From positions 1-24,972 of the forward strand of contig SPBV01000003.1 in the NCBI GenBank assembly GCA_004525885.1: DNA of 24,972 bases, written 5' to 3'. Position 1 is the first letter of the stretch. Each line of letters opens with the position of its first letter. This document shows, piece after piece, positions 1 to 7,855 of this stretch. The notes under the pieces are model-generated. The model searched no databases. It saw only the letters and a program-made list of their open reading frames with translations, and was not told where the DNA came from. The position numbers and the translations under genes are program-made. The DNA comes from Nitrosomonadales bacterium (GTDB lineage: Bacteria; Pseudomonadota; Gammaproteobacteria; Burkholderiales; Nitrosomonadaceae).

Positions 1-94
1 AGACACTGATATTGTAGTGGCCTCTGCCAAAGCTTACCTCAGTGCGCTCAATAAGCTGCACAGCAAGCTGGAAAGATCACATCCTCAAATATAG
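1..94 (+). CDS. leuA: 2-isopropylmalate synthase, C-terminal end only
   Basis: Reading frame 2-94 is open from the window edge to a TAG and encodes 30 residues, including DIVVASAKAYLSALNKL. This resembles the very C-terminus of the LeuA regulatory domain, where a D-I/V-V-x-A-S-A-K-A-Y..ALN pattern is typical of betaproteobacterial enzymes. LeuA condenses acetyl-CoA with 2-oxoisovalerate in the first committed step of leucine synthesis, and this C-terminal domain carries leucine feedback inhibition. The gene starts outside the window. It converges on the lytic transglycosylase gene across about 75 bp with no clear terminator hairpin. The call rests on a short segment. Confidence 0.72.
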   Translation, partial: DTDIVVASAKAYLSALNKLHSKLERSHPQI

Positions 95-169
95 TTAATA
101 GCTCTTAGTAACATACTCTTTCCCTAGATGCGGTTAGCCAATTTATTCTAAATATGAATCAATTACTGT

Positions 170-766
170 TTATGACGAGTAGGCCCAGGTACCGTGCCAC
201 GCACCTATTACCAATTTAGGATAAAAATCCTCTCCTAGACTTCCGTTGTATCGGCCAAGTGCACGAAAGTAGCCCCCTTTCTCAATGATTAGATAATGCT
301 GCAGGATGGTACAGCCATAGCGAAGATTAAGACGCAGGTGGAAAAGATTGTGGCCAGGGTCACCAATTAATTTACGCCAGAATGGCATAACTTGCATGTA
401 GCCATATGCACCGGCTCTTGATACAGCATACTTCTTGAAACCACTTTCAACCTGAATAATGCTTAATATTAATTGCGGATCCAAACTGGCACGTCTAGCT
501 TCGTAATGAACTGTCATTAGAAAATCATTACGCTCTATCGGGTCAGATATACGTTTTTTAAGTCTTTCGGTCATGGTGGCTAGCCATACCATGGCTTTTT
601 TTCTAGATGCAAACGTAGATATAAACTGTTGGCGACTAACAGGCTGATCGGTTACTTTAATATGCATTCCCGCTGTGACACTCGCAGAGAGTGGCTCATA
701 CATTTGAGCCCCAGCCTGAGCAAAAACAGGAAAGAACAATAACAATATCCCAGCTAATCTCAGCAT
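170..766 (-). CDS. Small lytic transglycosylase (SLT domain), exported
   Basis: A 198-residue protein with an N-terminal signal peptide (hydrophobic residues 4-16, then AQAGA, likely cleaved near residue 18-20). Residues about 95-190 form a soluble-lytic-transglycosylase fold: QVESGF with the presumed catalytic Glu107, then AGAYGYMQVMP (about 118-128) and ALGRYNGS near the C-terminus. Such enzymes cleave the MurNAc-GlcNAc bond of peptidoglycan and release 1,6-anhydro-muropeptides in the periplasm. The start codon overlaps the end of proS by 7 bp, so translation is probably coupled; only a weak ribosome site precedes it. Family membership is clear, but the exact type (MltC/Slt-like or other) cannot be told. 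AmpG further along imports the kind of product it makes. Confidence 0.88.
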   Translation of the reverse strand: MLRLAGILLLFFPVFAQAGAQMYEPLSASVTAGMHIKVTDQPVSRQQFISTFASRKKAMVWLATMTERLKKRISDPIERNDFLMTVHYEARRASLDPQLILSIIQVESGFKKYAVSRAGAYGYMQVMPFWRKLIGDPGHNLFHLRLNLRYGCTILQHYLIIEKGGYFRALGRYNGSLGEDFYPKLVIGAWHGTWAYSS

Positions 767-2463
767 ACTTTTGATTCTACAAAATCAATAACGCTTTGCA
801 GGGGAATAGCCTGATATTTATCATCGCTCCGACCTTGGTATTCGACATTTCCTTCCTTCAAACTACGTTCTCCGATGACAATACGATGGGGAATACCAAT
901 CAATTCCATATCAGCAAACATCACGCCCGGGCGCTCATCGCGATCATCGAGTAATACTTCAATACCAGCAGCAGAGAGTTCCATATATAATTTTTCTGTT
1001 TCAATTCTTATCTTTATACTTTTATTCATACCAATGGGTACAATTGCGACTTGGAATGGTGCCATTACAAGTGGAAAAACAATACCGTGCTTATCGTGGT
1101 TCTGTTCAATAGCCGCTGCTACGATGCGTGATACACCGATACCGTAGCACCCCATTTCCATGGGTCTAGACTGGCCAGATTCATCTAGATAATTAGCTTT
1201 CATCGCTTCAGAATATTCCGTGCGCAACTTGAAAATATGTCCAACTTCTATGCATCTACAAACTACCATCTTACCTCTTCCATCAGGAGATAGATCACCC
1301 GGAACAACATTGCGAATATCGAATACGTGATCAGGTACTTTCATATCACGACCAAAATTAACGCCGGTATAATGATAGCCTGCCTCGTTTGCACCACAAA
1401 TAAAATCACTCATTTCCCCAACCGTCCGGTCTGAAATAATGGGTAGATCAAGACCAACTGGTCCAATATATCCTACACAACAGCTGGTTCTTTCAAGAAT
1501 TTCCTCCTTGCTTGCCATCCGAAAATTATTAAGGAATTGGATTTTCCTAGCTTTTATTTCGTTTAAATGGTGATCACCTCGCAATAACAAAAGAACCATT
1601 TCATTATTCACCATCACCGCTAAAGTTTTAACGGTTTTTTGAATTGGTACATTCAAAAACTCTGCTACTTCTTCACAAGTTTTTTTGTTGGATGTTGCAA
1701 TCTTTTGTATGGGATTATTAACTTCTTCACATAATTTCTCTGGTAGCAACGCCTCAGCAAACTCAATGTTGGCTGCATAAGTTGAATCTGGACAAAAATC
1801 AATACTATCCTCACCCGAGTCTGCCAATACGTGAAATTCGTGCGAGCCACTGCCACCTATTGCACCTGTATCCGCAACTACCGCACGAAATTTCAACCCT
1901 AATCGTGTGAATATTCTGCTATAGGTGTCATACATAATCTGATATGTTTGCTCCAGGCTGGCAACATTAGCATGAAAAGAATATGCGTCCTTCATTACAA
2001 ATTCTCGCGCACGCATTACCCCAAAGCGCGGCCGAATCTCATCACGAAATTTGGTTTGAATCTGATATAGATTAAGTGGTAATTGACGATAACTTTTTAT
2101 TTCTCTCCGCACAATGTCAGTAATCACTTCTTCATGCGTAGGTCCAAAACAGTAATTACGTTGATTCCTATCTTTGATTCTCAACATCAGTGGTCCAAAT
2201 TTATCCCAACGCGCTGTCTCTTGCCACAATTCGGCTGGTTGCACAACAGGCATAAGAAGTTCTACTGCCCCACTCTTATCCATTTCCTCCCGAACAATGG
2301 ATTCGACTTTGCGCAACACTCTCAAACCCAGTGGCATCCAGGTGTATAACCCACTCCCAAGACGCTTTATGAGACCCGCACGCATCATCAGTCTGTGGCT
2401 CATTAATTCTGCTTCAGCAGGAGCCTCCTTGAAAGTGGATATAAAAAATTGCGATACACGCAT
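760..2463 (-). CDS. proS: Prolyl-tRNA synthetase, bacterial type with editing domain
   Basis: 567 residues, the usual length for bacterial-type ProRS. It charges tRNA-Pro with proline in the cytoplasm. Class II motif 1 lies at about 37-52 (GSGLYTWMPLGLRVLRK), motif 2 at 139-155 (FRDEIRPRFGVMRAREF) and motif 3 near 438-454 (GCYGIGVSRIVAAAIEQ). The stretch between motifs 2 and 3 (about 225-395) is the inserted YbaK-like editing domain that clears mischarged alanine. The C-terminal 100 or so residues form the anticodon-binding domain. The ATG is preceded by GGAG about 9 nt upstream, which supports this start. It is the first gene of a two-gene minus-strand unit with the lytic transglycosylase. 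Confidence 0.97.
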   Translation of the reverse strand: MRVSQFFISTFKEAPAEAELMSHRLMMRAGLIKRLGSGLYTWMPLGLRVLRKVESIVREEMDKSGAVELLMPVVQPAELWQETARWDKFGPLMLRIKDRNQRNYCFGPTHEEVITDIVRREIKSYRQLPLNLYQIQTKFRDEIRPRFGVMRAREFVMKDAYSFHANVASLEQTYQIMYDTYSRIFTRLGLKFRAVVADTGAIGGSGSHEFHVLADSGEDSIDFCPDSTYAANIEFAEALLPEKLCEEVNNPIQKIATSNKKTCEEVAEFLNVPIQKTVKTLAVMVNNEMVLLLLRGDHHLNEIKARKIQFLNNFRMASKEEILERTSCCVGYIGPVGLDLPIISDRTVGEMSDFICGANEAGYHYTGVNFGRDMKVPDHVFDIRNVVPGDLSPDGRGKMVVCRCIEVGHIFKLRTEYSEAMKANYLDESGQSRPMEMGCYGIGVSRIVAAAIEQNHDKHGIVFPLVMAPFQVAIVPIGMNKSIKIRIETEKLYMELSAAGIEVLLDDRDERPGVMFADMELIGIPHRIVIGERSLKEGNVEYQGRSDDKYQAIPLQSVIDFVESKVC

Positions 2464-2847
2464 TGCTCAGCTCCGTCGCAACAATTGAATGGAAGTGATT
2501 CTACCTTGAAAGGATGCGGTGTGTATTATTTGCCCACAACATGCATGCCAATAGCTTTTGGTAATGAAACGTATTATCACTCTTTATATATAAAGCCTCC
2601 GATCAGTTCCTCTTTAAGAAATTTGTTTGTCATGACTAAGCAATAACATTAGCCTCAAATTGAGTTTACTAGGGTACGCTCCAAGCCTTAAGGGGATGCT
2701 AAATAGTCACGTATACTGAATGGCATCAAATTAAATTTGATAAATTGAATGAGGGATATTTATTAAAATAATCATTGCTTTCGTTCTAGTATAAAATATG
2801 AAGAAATCCGTATCAATATCATTGTTAGGGTCACACGGAGAAATTAC
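2464..2847. other. 384-bp intergenic region between divergent proS and rppH
   Basis: No convincing coding sequence is present. It holds the leaders of proS (left end) and rppH (right end). Two perfect AT-rich palindromes are visible: CTTTATATATAAAG at 2582-2595, and a 17-nt one at 2725-2741 (ATCAAATT, central A, AATTTGAT). A -10-like TATAAA occurs at 2790-2795, without a well-spaced -35. GGAG 8 nt before the rppH ATG is a good ribosome site. Short open frames here have no recognisable protein character. Confidence 0.5.
2523..2551 (-). promoter_or_regulatory. Candidate sigma-70 promoter for proS
   Basis: Read on the minus strand: TTGGCA (2551-2546), a 17-bp spacer, then TAATAC (2528-2523). 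The -35 matches the consensus at five of six positions. The -10 is poor in this register; AATAAT shifted by 2 bp is better but leaves only a 15-bp spacer. It lies about 60 bp upstream of the proS start. By-eye match only. Confidence 0.3.
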
Positions 2848-3414
2848 ATGATCGACCATAATGGATATCGCTCCAATGTTGGCATTATTCTATTGAATAA
2901 GAAGAATGAGGTCTTCTGGGGAAAGCGTATTAAACAAAACTCCTGGCAATTTCCTCAAGGTGGAATCAATCCAGGTGAAAGTCCAAAACAGGCCATGTAC
3001 AGAGAGTTAACAGAGGAAACAGGCCTTCATCCTTACCATGTTGAAGTTGTTGGGCGCACACGTGATTGGTTGCGTTATGAAGTGCCAGATCATTGGATAA
3101 AACGTGAATGGCGTGGAAATTATAAGGGACAAAAACAAATTTGGTATTTGTTGCGCTTGGTAGGACGTGATTCTGATGTATCACTACGCGCAAACGTTCG
3201 CCCAGAGTTCGATGCTTGGCGATGGAATCAGTACTGGGTAGAACTTGAGTCGGTGGTCGATTTTAAACGTCAAGTCTACTATCAGGCCCTTACTGAGTTA
3301 GCGCGTTTACTCAACTGCAAGTCTCTTGAAATTAATAATTACGGAAAGTATAACTCTAGCTATGGCCGAGAACAGAGTTTAGCTACTACCATACCTACTA
3401 AACAGGCTAGGTAG
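2848..3414 (+). CDS. rppH: RNA pyrophosphohydrolase (Nudix)
   Basis: 188 residues, slightly longer than the E. coli enzyme (176). RppH removes pyrophosphate from the 5' triphosphate end of mRNAs and so starts RNase E-dependent decay. The Nudix box spans residues 38-60, starting GGINPGESPKQAMYREL and ending EETGL, and fits G-x5-E-x7-R-E-U-x-E-E-x-G-U with all metal-binding glutamates present. The flanking features WQFPQGG and the later KGQKQIWYLL are typical of RppH rather than generic Nudix hydrolases. The C-terminal 25 or so residues are polar and poorly conserved. A GGAG lies 8 nt before the ATG. It is a single gene, 439 bp ahead of hfq; both act in post-transcriptional control, but shared transcription is not evident. 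Confidence 0.95.
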   Translation: MIDHNGYRSNVGIILLNKKNEVFWGKRIKQNSWQFPQGGINPGESPKQAMYRELTEETGLHPYHVEVVGRTRDWLRYEVPDHWIKREWRGNYKGQKQIWYLLRLVGRDSDVSLRANVRPEFDAWRWNQYWVELESVVDFKRQVYYQALTELARLLNCKSLEINNYGKYNSSYGREQSLATTIPTKQAR

Positions 3415-3752
3415 TTTCATCTGGAAACCAGATTCTGGTAGGACAATATTCGCTTACTCTCTTAAACTCTCAAATCAAATACTATGCGCTCTATAAAATA
3501 TAGTTGCAATAAATTACGGTATAAATTTGTTTGTGTTTGTCCCGGAACTTAACAAAACTGACCTTAGAAAATACGATATCAAGCGTTATAAATAAGTAGC
3601 AACATTATGAACACATAATGCATGACATAATCGACTTGTCCATAGAATAAACTGGCTATAACGAATGCTATGAATACGCTCCTTCCCTAAATTAAGTTCA
3701 TGTTCCATATTGTGGATGTTGAATAAAGAGTTTTCTGTCTATACGACCGAGT

Positions 3753-3781
3753 TTATAGCGCTAATTCTATACTTTTATAAT
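3753..3781 (+). promoter_or_regulatory. Candidate sigma-70 promoter for the hfq operon
   Basis: A perfect -10 hexamer TATAAT at 3776-3781 follows a 17-bp spacer and a weak -35, TTATAG, at 3753-3758. Transcription would begin near 3788, about 65 nt before the hfq start. By-eye match; the long AT-rich upstream region could hold further promoters. Confidence 0.35.
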
Positions 3782-3843
3782 TTTAGGAATATAGATTTAC
3801 TTCAGAAAATCAAGTAAAGTAAACCCTCTAATAATTAAAACAT

Positions 3844-3847
3844 GGAG
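3844..3847 (+). promoter_or_regulatory. Ribosome binding site deciding the hfq start
   Basis: GGAG ends 6 nt before the ATG at 3854, an optimal spacing. An in-frame ATG at 3842 lies directly against and partly ahead of this site and has no Shine-Dalgarno sequence of its own. The start at 3854 is therefore preferred, and it gives the MTAKGQ N-terminus expected for Hfq. Confidence 0.75.
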
Positions 3848-3853
3848 ACACCC

Positions 3854-4099
3854 ATGACCGCTAAAGGACAATTCTTACAAGATCCGTTTTTAAACAGTCT
3901 ACGGAAAGAACATATTCCCGTATCAATTTATCTGGTAAATGGCATTAAACTGCAAGGACAAATTGACTCATTCGATCAATATGTTGTACTTCTAAAGAAC
4001 ACAGTTACACAAATGGTCTATAAACACGCCATCTCTACCGTTGTCCCCACCAAAGCATTCGCTACTCCATTTGAGATACCAGTTATACCCGATGCCTGA
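3854..4099 (+). CDS. hfq: RNA chaperone Hfq
   Basis: 81 residues from the preferred start. Hfq forms a hexameric Sm-like ring that binds A-rich and U-rich RNA and pairs small RNAs with mRNAs. The sequence is nearly canonical: KGQFLQDPFLNSLRKE at the start, Sm1 motif with VSIYLVNGIKLQGQIDSFDQY, and Sm2 motif MVYKHAISTVVP. The proximal-face Y-K-H triad sits at about 56-58. The C-terminal tail is short, as in many betaproteobacteria. The last bases overlap the hflX start by 8 bp, which suggests translational coupling and the classic hfq-hflX-hflK-hflC operon. An upstream in-frame ATG at 3842 would add four residues (METP) but lacks a ribosome site. Confidence 0.97.
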   Translation: MTAKGQFLQDPFLNSLRKEHIPVSIYLVNGIKLQGQIDSFDQYVVLLKNTVTQMVYKHAISTVVPTKAFATPFEIPVIPDA

Positions 4100-5276
4100 T
4101 CGTTCTGCTAGCAGCGCCATAAGTGATACAAATGCCGCCGTACTGGTTAGCTTAAATTTTGGCACCGGCAGTTACTCAGAAAATCTAGAAGAATTACGGC
4201 AATTAGCTGTAAGCGATAAACTTAAAATTCTTGCGGTGATTAAAGGCAAATGCTCTAGACCCAACCCTACTACCTATGCAGGCAAGGGAAAAGTAAATGA
4301 AATCGCTCAGATACTGGAGCAAACTGGCGCCCTGTTGGTGATCTTTAATCATAATCTCTCTCCTGCTCAACAGCGTAATCTAGAACAATATCTTAAATGC
4401 CACGTGATAGACCGTACCGGTCTAATTTTAGATATCTTCGCACAACGTGCTAAAAGTCACGATGGAAAACTTCAAGTGGAACTGGCTCAACTCGAATATC
4501 TTGCTACTCGCCTAGTACGTGGTTGGACCCATTTGGAACGACAGAAGGGTGGTATAGGGCTACGTGGCCCTGGTGAGACTCAACTTGAAACAGACCGACG
4601 ATTACTTGGAAAACGAGTTAAATTACTTAAGGAGAAACTCACTAATCTCCAGTGCCGACGAAATGTACAGCGACGTACCAGACAACGTGCCCAAGTCATG
4701 TCAGTTTCTATTATTGGTTATACTAACGCGGGCAAGTCTACCTTGTTTAATTGTCTCACTCGCGCACGCGCCTTTACCGCCAACCAACTTTTCGCAACAC
4801 TAGACGCGACCACACGTAAATTTTTTATCCAAGGACATGACCCACTAGTTATTTCTGACACTGTGGGCTTCATACGCGAGTTGCCACACACACTAGTCGC
4901 CGCATTCCGAGCCACATTAGAAGAAACTGTGCAGTCAGACATACTGCTGCATGTAGTGGATGCGGGCAGCCCTAATCGAGAAGAACAAATTAAGGAAGTC
5001 AACATGGTACTAAAGGAAATCGGTGCTGATGCAATTCCACAGATTCTAATACTAAACAAAATTGATTTAATTGATTCATCATCAGGTACGTCTGGGCTTC
5101 AACGTAACGAGTATGGTAGAATAGTGAAAATTCGGTTAAGCGCAAAAACTGGTGAAGGACTTGAGTTTATTAGGCTAGCGTTAGCCGAAACAATTGAACA
5201 GCGTGCTTCACAATGGTGTAAAATATCGCCCACAATTGTAAAAACAGATGACAAAGGCACTATAGCTAATTATTGA
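4092..5276 (+). CDS. hflX: Ribosome-associated GTPase HflX
   Basis: 394 residues from the ATG at 4092, which overlaps the hfq stop. The frame is open from 4041, but the extra residues read in the hfq gene and do not look like HflX. HflX binds the 50S subunit and splits or rescues stalled ribosomes, for example under heat stress. An N-terminal HflX domain (about 20-190, with KGKCSRPNPTTYAGKGK and the RGPGETQLETDRR motif) precedes a TRAFAC GTPase domain. That domain has the G1 motif GYTNAGKST at about 209-217, G3 DTVGF at about 256 and G4 NKID at about 322. The C-terminal 30 residues are polar. It is the second gene of the hfq operon; no strong ribosome site precedes it, so coupling to hfq is likely. 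Confidence 0.96.
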   Translation: MPDRSASSAISDTNAAVLVSLNFGTGSYSENLEELRQLAVSDKLKILAVIKGKCSRPNPTTYAGKGKVNEIAQILEQTGALLVIFNHNLSPAQQRNLEQYLKCHVIDRTGLILDIFAQRAKSHDGKLQVELAQLEYLATRLVRGWTHLERQKGGIGLRGPGETQLETDRRLLGKRVKLLKEKLTNLQCRRNVQRRTRQRAQVMSVSIIGYTNAGKSTLFNCLTRARAFTANQLFATLDATTRKFFIQGHDPLVISDTVGFIRELPHTLVAAFRATLEETVQSDILLHVVDAGSPNREEQIKEVNMVLKEIGADAIPQILILNKIDLIDSSSGTSGLQRNEYGRIVKIRLSAKTGEGLEFIRLALAETIEQRASQWCKISPTIVKTDDKGTIANY

Positions 5277-5391
5277 ATTAGCGCACTATTAACACAACTA
5301 GTAGTAATCAGTACATCCAGTCTAAACTCCAAGAGTTCTTATTAGACAATCTAATTGTATAGTTTAATTAATAACTGGACAAAATATTATT

Positions 5392-6609
5392 ATGGGATTA
5401 AATGATCCACAGTGGGGGCGGAAAAAGGGTGGATCTGGCCCACCAGATCTAGATGAAATGTTACGCAACGTTAACAAAAAGCTTAATGCGCTCTTTGGTG
5501 GACGCAAGCGCCCTAATAGCAGTGGTTCTGGAGATGGAGGAGATGGGCCTGGAGGCGAAAATTTAAAACGTTTTAGCGGTGGCTTGAGTATTGGTGTGCT
5601 TCTTGGACTTATCATATTGCTATGGATAGCCAGCGGCTTTTACATTGTCAATGAAGGTAATCGAGGGCTAGTCCTGCGTTTTGGCCAGTACACCGAAACC
5701 ACACAAGCAGGATTGCGCTGGCACTTACCATATCCGGCCGAAACTGTAGAGACCGTTAATGTAAGTCAAGTACGAACAGTTGAGATTGGCTACCGTAAAA
5801 GCGTGTCGAGTAAGGTACTGCAAGAATCATTGATGTTAACCGATGATGAGAACATTGTTGATATTCAATTTGCCGTGCAATATATACTTAAGAATCCTGA
5901 AGAATATCTGTTTAATAATCGAGATCCGGACGAAGTAGTACTCCAGGTGGCAGAATCCTCTATTCGTGAAGTTATTGGTAAAAGTAGAATGGATTACGTG
6001 CTCTACGAGGGACGAGAAGATGTAGCAGCGAAAGCGACCGTATTGATGCAATCACTTCTTGATTATTACAAAATAGGAATCGCTATCAGCAAAGTTACCA
6101 TGCAGAACGCACAACCTCCGGAGCAAGTTCAAGCAGCATTTGATGATGCAGTTAAAGCAGGACAAGATAGAGAGCGACAGAAAAATGAAGGAGAATCCTA
6201 CGCTAACAATGTTATCCCAAGAGCCAAAGGTAATGCTGCTCGCCTGACGGAAGAGTCTGAGGGATACAAGCAACGAGTAATCGAAAACTCCGCTGGTGAT
6301 GCTAGCCGCTTCAATCAAATCTTGGTTGAATATAGTAAGGCTCCTGGTGTAACCCGTGATCGTCTTTACCTAGAAATGATGCAGGAAGTACTATCGAGTA
6401 CAAATAAGATATTAGTTGATTCAAAAAACAGCAATAACTTGCTTTATTTGCCACTAGACAAGCTGATAGAGAAAAGTGCTCCTACAACAACATCTACTCC
6501 AGCGCCAGAACCATCTCCTCAGGTGATCCCGCCAGAGCCCGTCAACAGTGCTACTCGTACACAGCGTTCACGTGAAGCATTCCGAATACGCGAACGGGAG
6601 TCAAGATAA
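5392..6609 (+). CDS. hflK: FtsH protease modulator subunit HflK
   Basis: 405 residues. With HflC it forms the large membrane cage around the AAA protease FtsH and modulates turnover of membrane proteins. The N-terminus is typical of the betaproteobacterial protein: MGLNDPQWGRKKG, then GPPDLDE, followed by a glycine-rich cytoplasmic linker. One transmembrane helix lies at about 64-85, followed by an SPFH/Band-7 domain (about 90-260, starting VNEGNRGLVLRFGQY) and a coiled-coil region to about 330. The tail is rich in proline and threonine (about 365-390). It starts 115 bp after hflX, and that gap contains two small AT-rich stem-loops without T-tracts. hflC begins on the base after its stop codon. 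The ribosome site is weak. Confidence 0.96.
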   Translation: MGLNDPQWGRKKGGSGPPDLDEMLRNVNKKLNALFGGRKRPNSSGSGDGGDGPGGENLKRFSGGLSIGVLLGLIILLWIASGFYIVNEGNRGLVLRFGQYTETTQAGLRWHLPYPAETVETVNVSQVRTVEIGYRKSVSSKVLQESLMLTDDENIVDIQFAVQYILKNPEEYLFNNRDPDEVVLQVAESSIREVIGKSRMDYVLYEGREDVAAKATVLMQSLLDYYKIGIAISKVTMQNAQPPEQVQAAFDDAVKAGQDRERQKNEGESYANNVIPRAKGNAARLTEESEGYKQRVIENSAGDASRFNQILVEYSKAPGVTRDRLYLEMMQEVLSSTNKILVDSKNSNNLLYLPLDKLIEKSAPTTTSTPAPEPSPQVIPPEPVNSATRTQRSREAFRIRERESR

Positions 6610-7479
6610 ATGAAAAGCCAAACTACACTATTAGGCATCATTGTTGGTCTGTTCCTACTGGTAAGCTCATCAATATATATTGTAGACCAACGCCAGAGAG
6701 CCATCGTCTTTCAGCTAGGTGAAGTTGTCTCCGTAAAAACTGATCCAGGATTATATTTCAAGATTCCTATGGTACAGAATGTACGATACTTTGATTCACG
6801 TATATTGACCATGGATGCAGAGGAACCAGCTCGGTTTATCACGTCAGAGAAAAAAAATGTACTAGTAGACTTGTTTGTCAAATGGCGCATCATTGATGTG
6901 AAACAATATTACATCAGCGTACAGGGTGACGAAACATTGGCTAAAGTCCGTCTAGCACAGACGGTAAACTCTGGTCTACGTGATGAATTTGGTAATCGCA
7001 CAGTACATGAGGTGGTTTCTGGCCAACGCGACACAATTATGGAAATAATGCGCCAGAAAGCTGATACCGATGCCCGCAAGATCGGAATAGAAGTAGTAGA
7101 TGTTCGTCTAAAACGCGTTGACTTACCAAAAGAAGTAAGCGAATCGGTCTACCGCCGAATGGAAGCTGAAAGAAAACGTGTGGCTAATGAACTGCGCTCT
7201 ACCGGTGCTGCAGAGTCTGAAAAAATTCGTTCCAATGCCGATCGTCAATATGAGGTGATTATGGCAAAAGCTTACCGGAATGCACAAAAGGTGAAGGGTG
7301 AGGGTGATGCTAAGGCCGCAAGCATCTACGCGGAAGCATTTCAGAAAAACCCGGAGTTCTATTCTTTCTATCGAAGCTTGGAGGCCTATAAACAAACCTT
7401 TGGGAATAAAGGTGACATGATGGTGCTCGAGCCAACTTCAGAATTTTTTAAGTACCTGAAAAACTCAGGAAAAAAATAG
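6610..7479 (+). CDS. hflC: FtsH protease modulator subunit HflC
   Basis: 289 residues, the normal length. It is the partner of HflK in the HflKC complex at the periplasmic face of the inner membrane. An N-terminal transmembrane segment (about 6-25) is followed by a Band-7/SPFH domain (VDQRQRAIVFQLGEV, then LVDLFVKWRI). A charged helical stretch (about 165-235, with RMEAERKRVANELRSTG) leads to the family's C-terminal motif FYSFYRSLEAYKQTF. It starts directly after the hflK stop with GGGAG about 10 nt upstream, so the two are made together. Convincing full-length gene. Confidence 0.97.
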   Translation: MKSQTTLLGIIVGLFLLVSSSIYIVDQRQRAIVFQLGEVVSVKTDPGLYFKIPMVQNVRYFDSRILTMDAEEPARFITSEKKNVLVDLFVKWRIIDVKQYYISVQGDETLAKVRLAQTVNSGLRDEFGNRTVHEVVSGQRDTIMEIMRQKADTDARKIGIEVVDVRLKRVDLPKEVSESVYRRMEAERKRVANELRSTGAAESEKIRSNADRQYEVIMAKAYRNAQKVKGEGDAKAASIYAEAFQKNPEFYSFYRSLEAYKQTFGNKGDMMVLEPTSEFFKYLKNSGKK

Positions 7480-7635
7480 AAATTAAATATTAGGAGTTAC
7501 CGTAAATCCAAGTTCTTGCATTTGTTTGTACCAGTGTAAGTAAGTTTAGCCACTATACAATTTTTATTAAAATCAGTTAGCGAAAAAGTTTTATAGCTTC
7601 GGTTTATCAAGCTTCCTATTGGAGTTATTAAAAGT

Positions 7636-7821
7636 ATGTGGGATAGTTTGCTAATTGCATTTGCATTAATGTTAGTACTGGAAGGGATGCTACCGTTCCT
7701 ACTGCCTACTATCTGGCGTGAGACCTTCAAGAAGCTGACTGAAATTGGTGATAATCAAGTACGATTCATCGGCCTGACATCGATGCTACTAGGTTTGCTG
7801 TTACTATACCTAGTGAAATAA
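7636..7821 (+). CDS. Small membrane protein, DUF2065 (YjeT-like)
   Basis: 61 residues with two hydrophobic helices (about 4-24 and 43-60). Between them is the DUF2065 signature: LEGMLPFLLPTIWRETF, a charged stretch, and then IRFIGL-like VRFIGLTSMLLGLLLL. The function is unknown. In many beta- and gammaproteobacteria this small gene sits between hflC and hisZ or purA, as here. GGAG stands 11 nt before the ATG. The 156-bp gap after hflC is longer than usual for this operon and holds no other recognisable gene, so an internal promoter there is possible. The call rests on both sequence pattern and position. Confidence 0.88.
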   Translation: MWDSLLIAFALMLVLEGMLPFLLPTIWRETFKKLTEIGDNQVRFIGLTSMLLGLLLLYLVK

Positions 7822-7855
7822 ACCCACATCGTCACACCTCCACCAAACAATAAAT

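Larger units (their letters stand above)
3415..3853. other. AT-rich intergenic region, rppH to hfq
   Basis: About 440 bp without a credible gene in any frame. Right after the rppH stop, 3419-3433 can fold as ATCTGG-AAA-CCAGAT, and the overlapping 3428-3438 as CCAGA-T-TCTGG. The two stems are mutually exclusive, and no T-run follows, so this is at most a weak terminator. The rest is AT-rich and presumably carries the hfq promoter(s). No known small-RNA structure was recognised. Confidence 0.45.

Noticed and set aside
2449..2646. 65-residue plus-strand open frame in the proS leader
   Set aside because: It begins inside proS on the other strand, lacks a ribosome site and shows an unstructured composition; treated as chance.
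3842..3853. Upstream ATG giving a longer Hfq
   Set aside because: The GGAG ribosome site overlaps this ATG and is ideally spaced for the ATG at 3854, which also gives the canonical N-terminus.
4041..4091. Longer HflX start inside hfq
   Set aside because: The extra 17 residues are an out-of-frame reading of hfq and do not resemble HflX; the ATG at 4092 overlapping the hfq stop is the expected coupled start.
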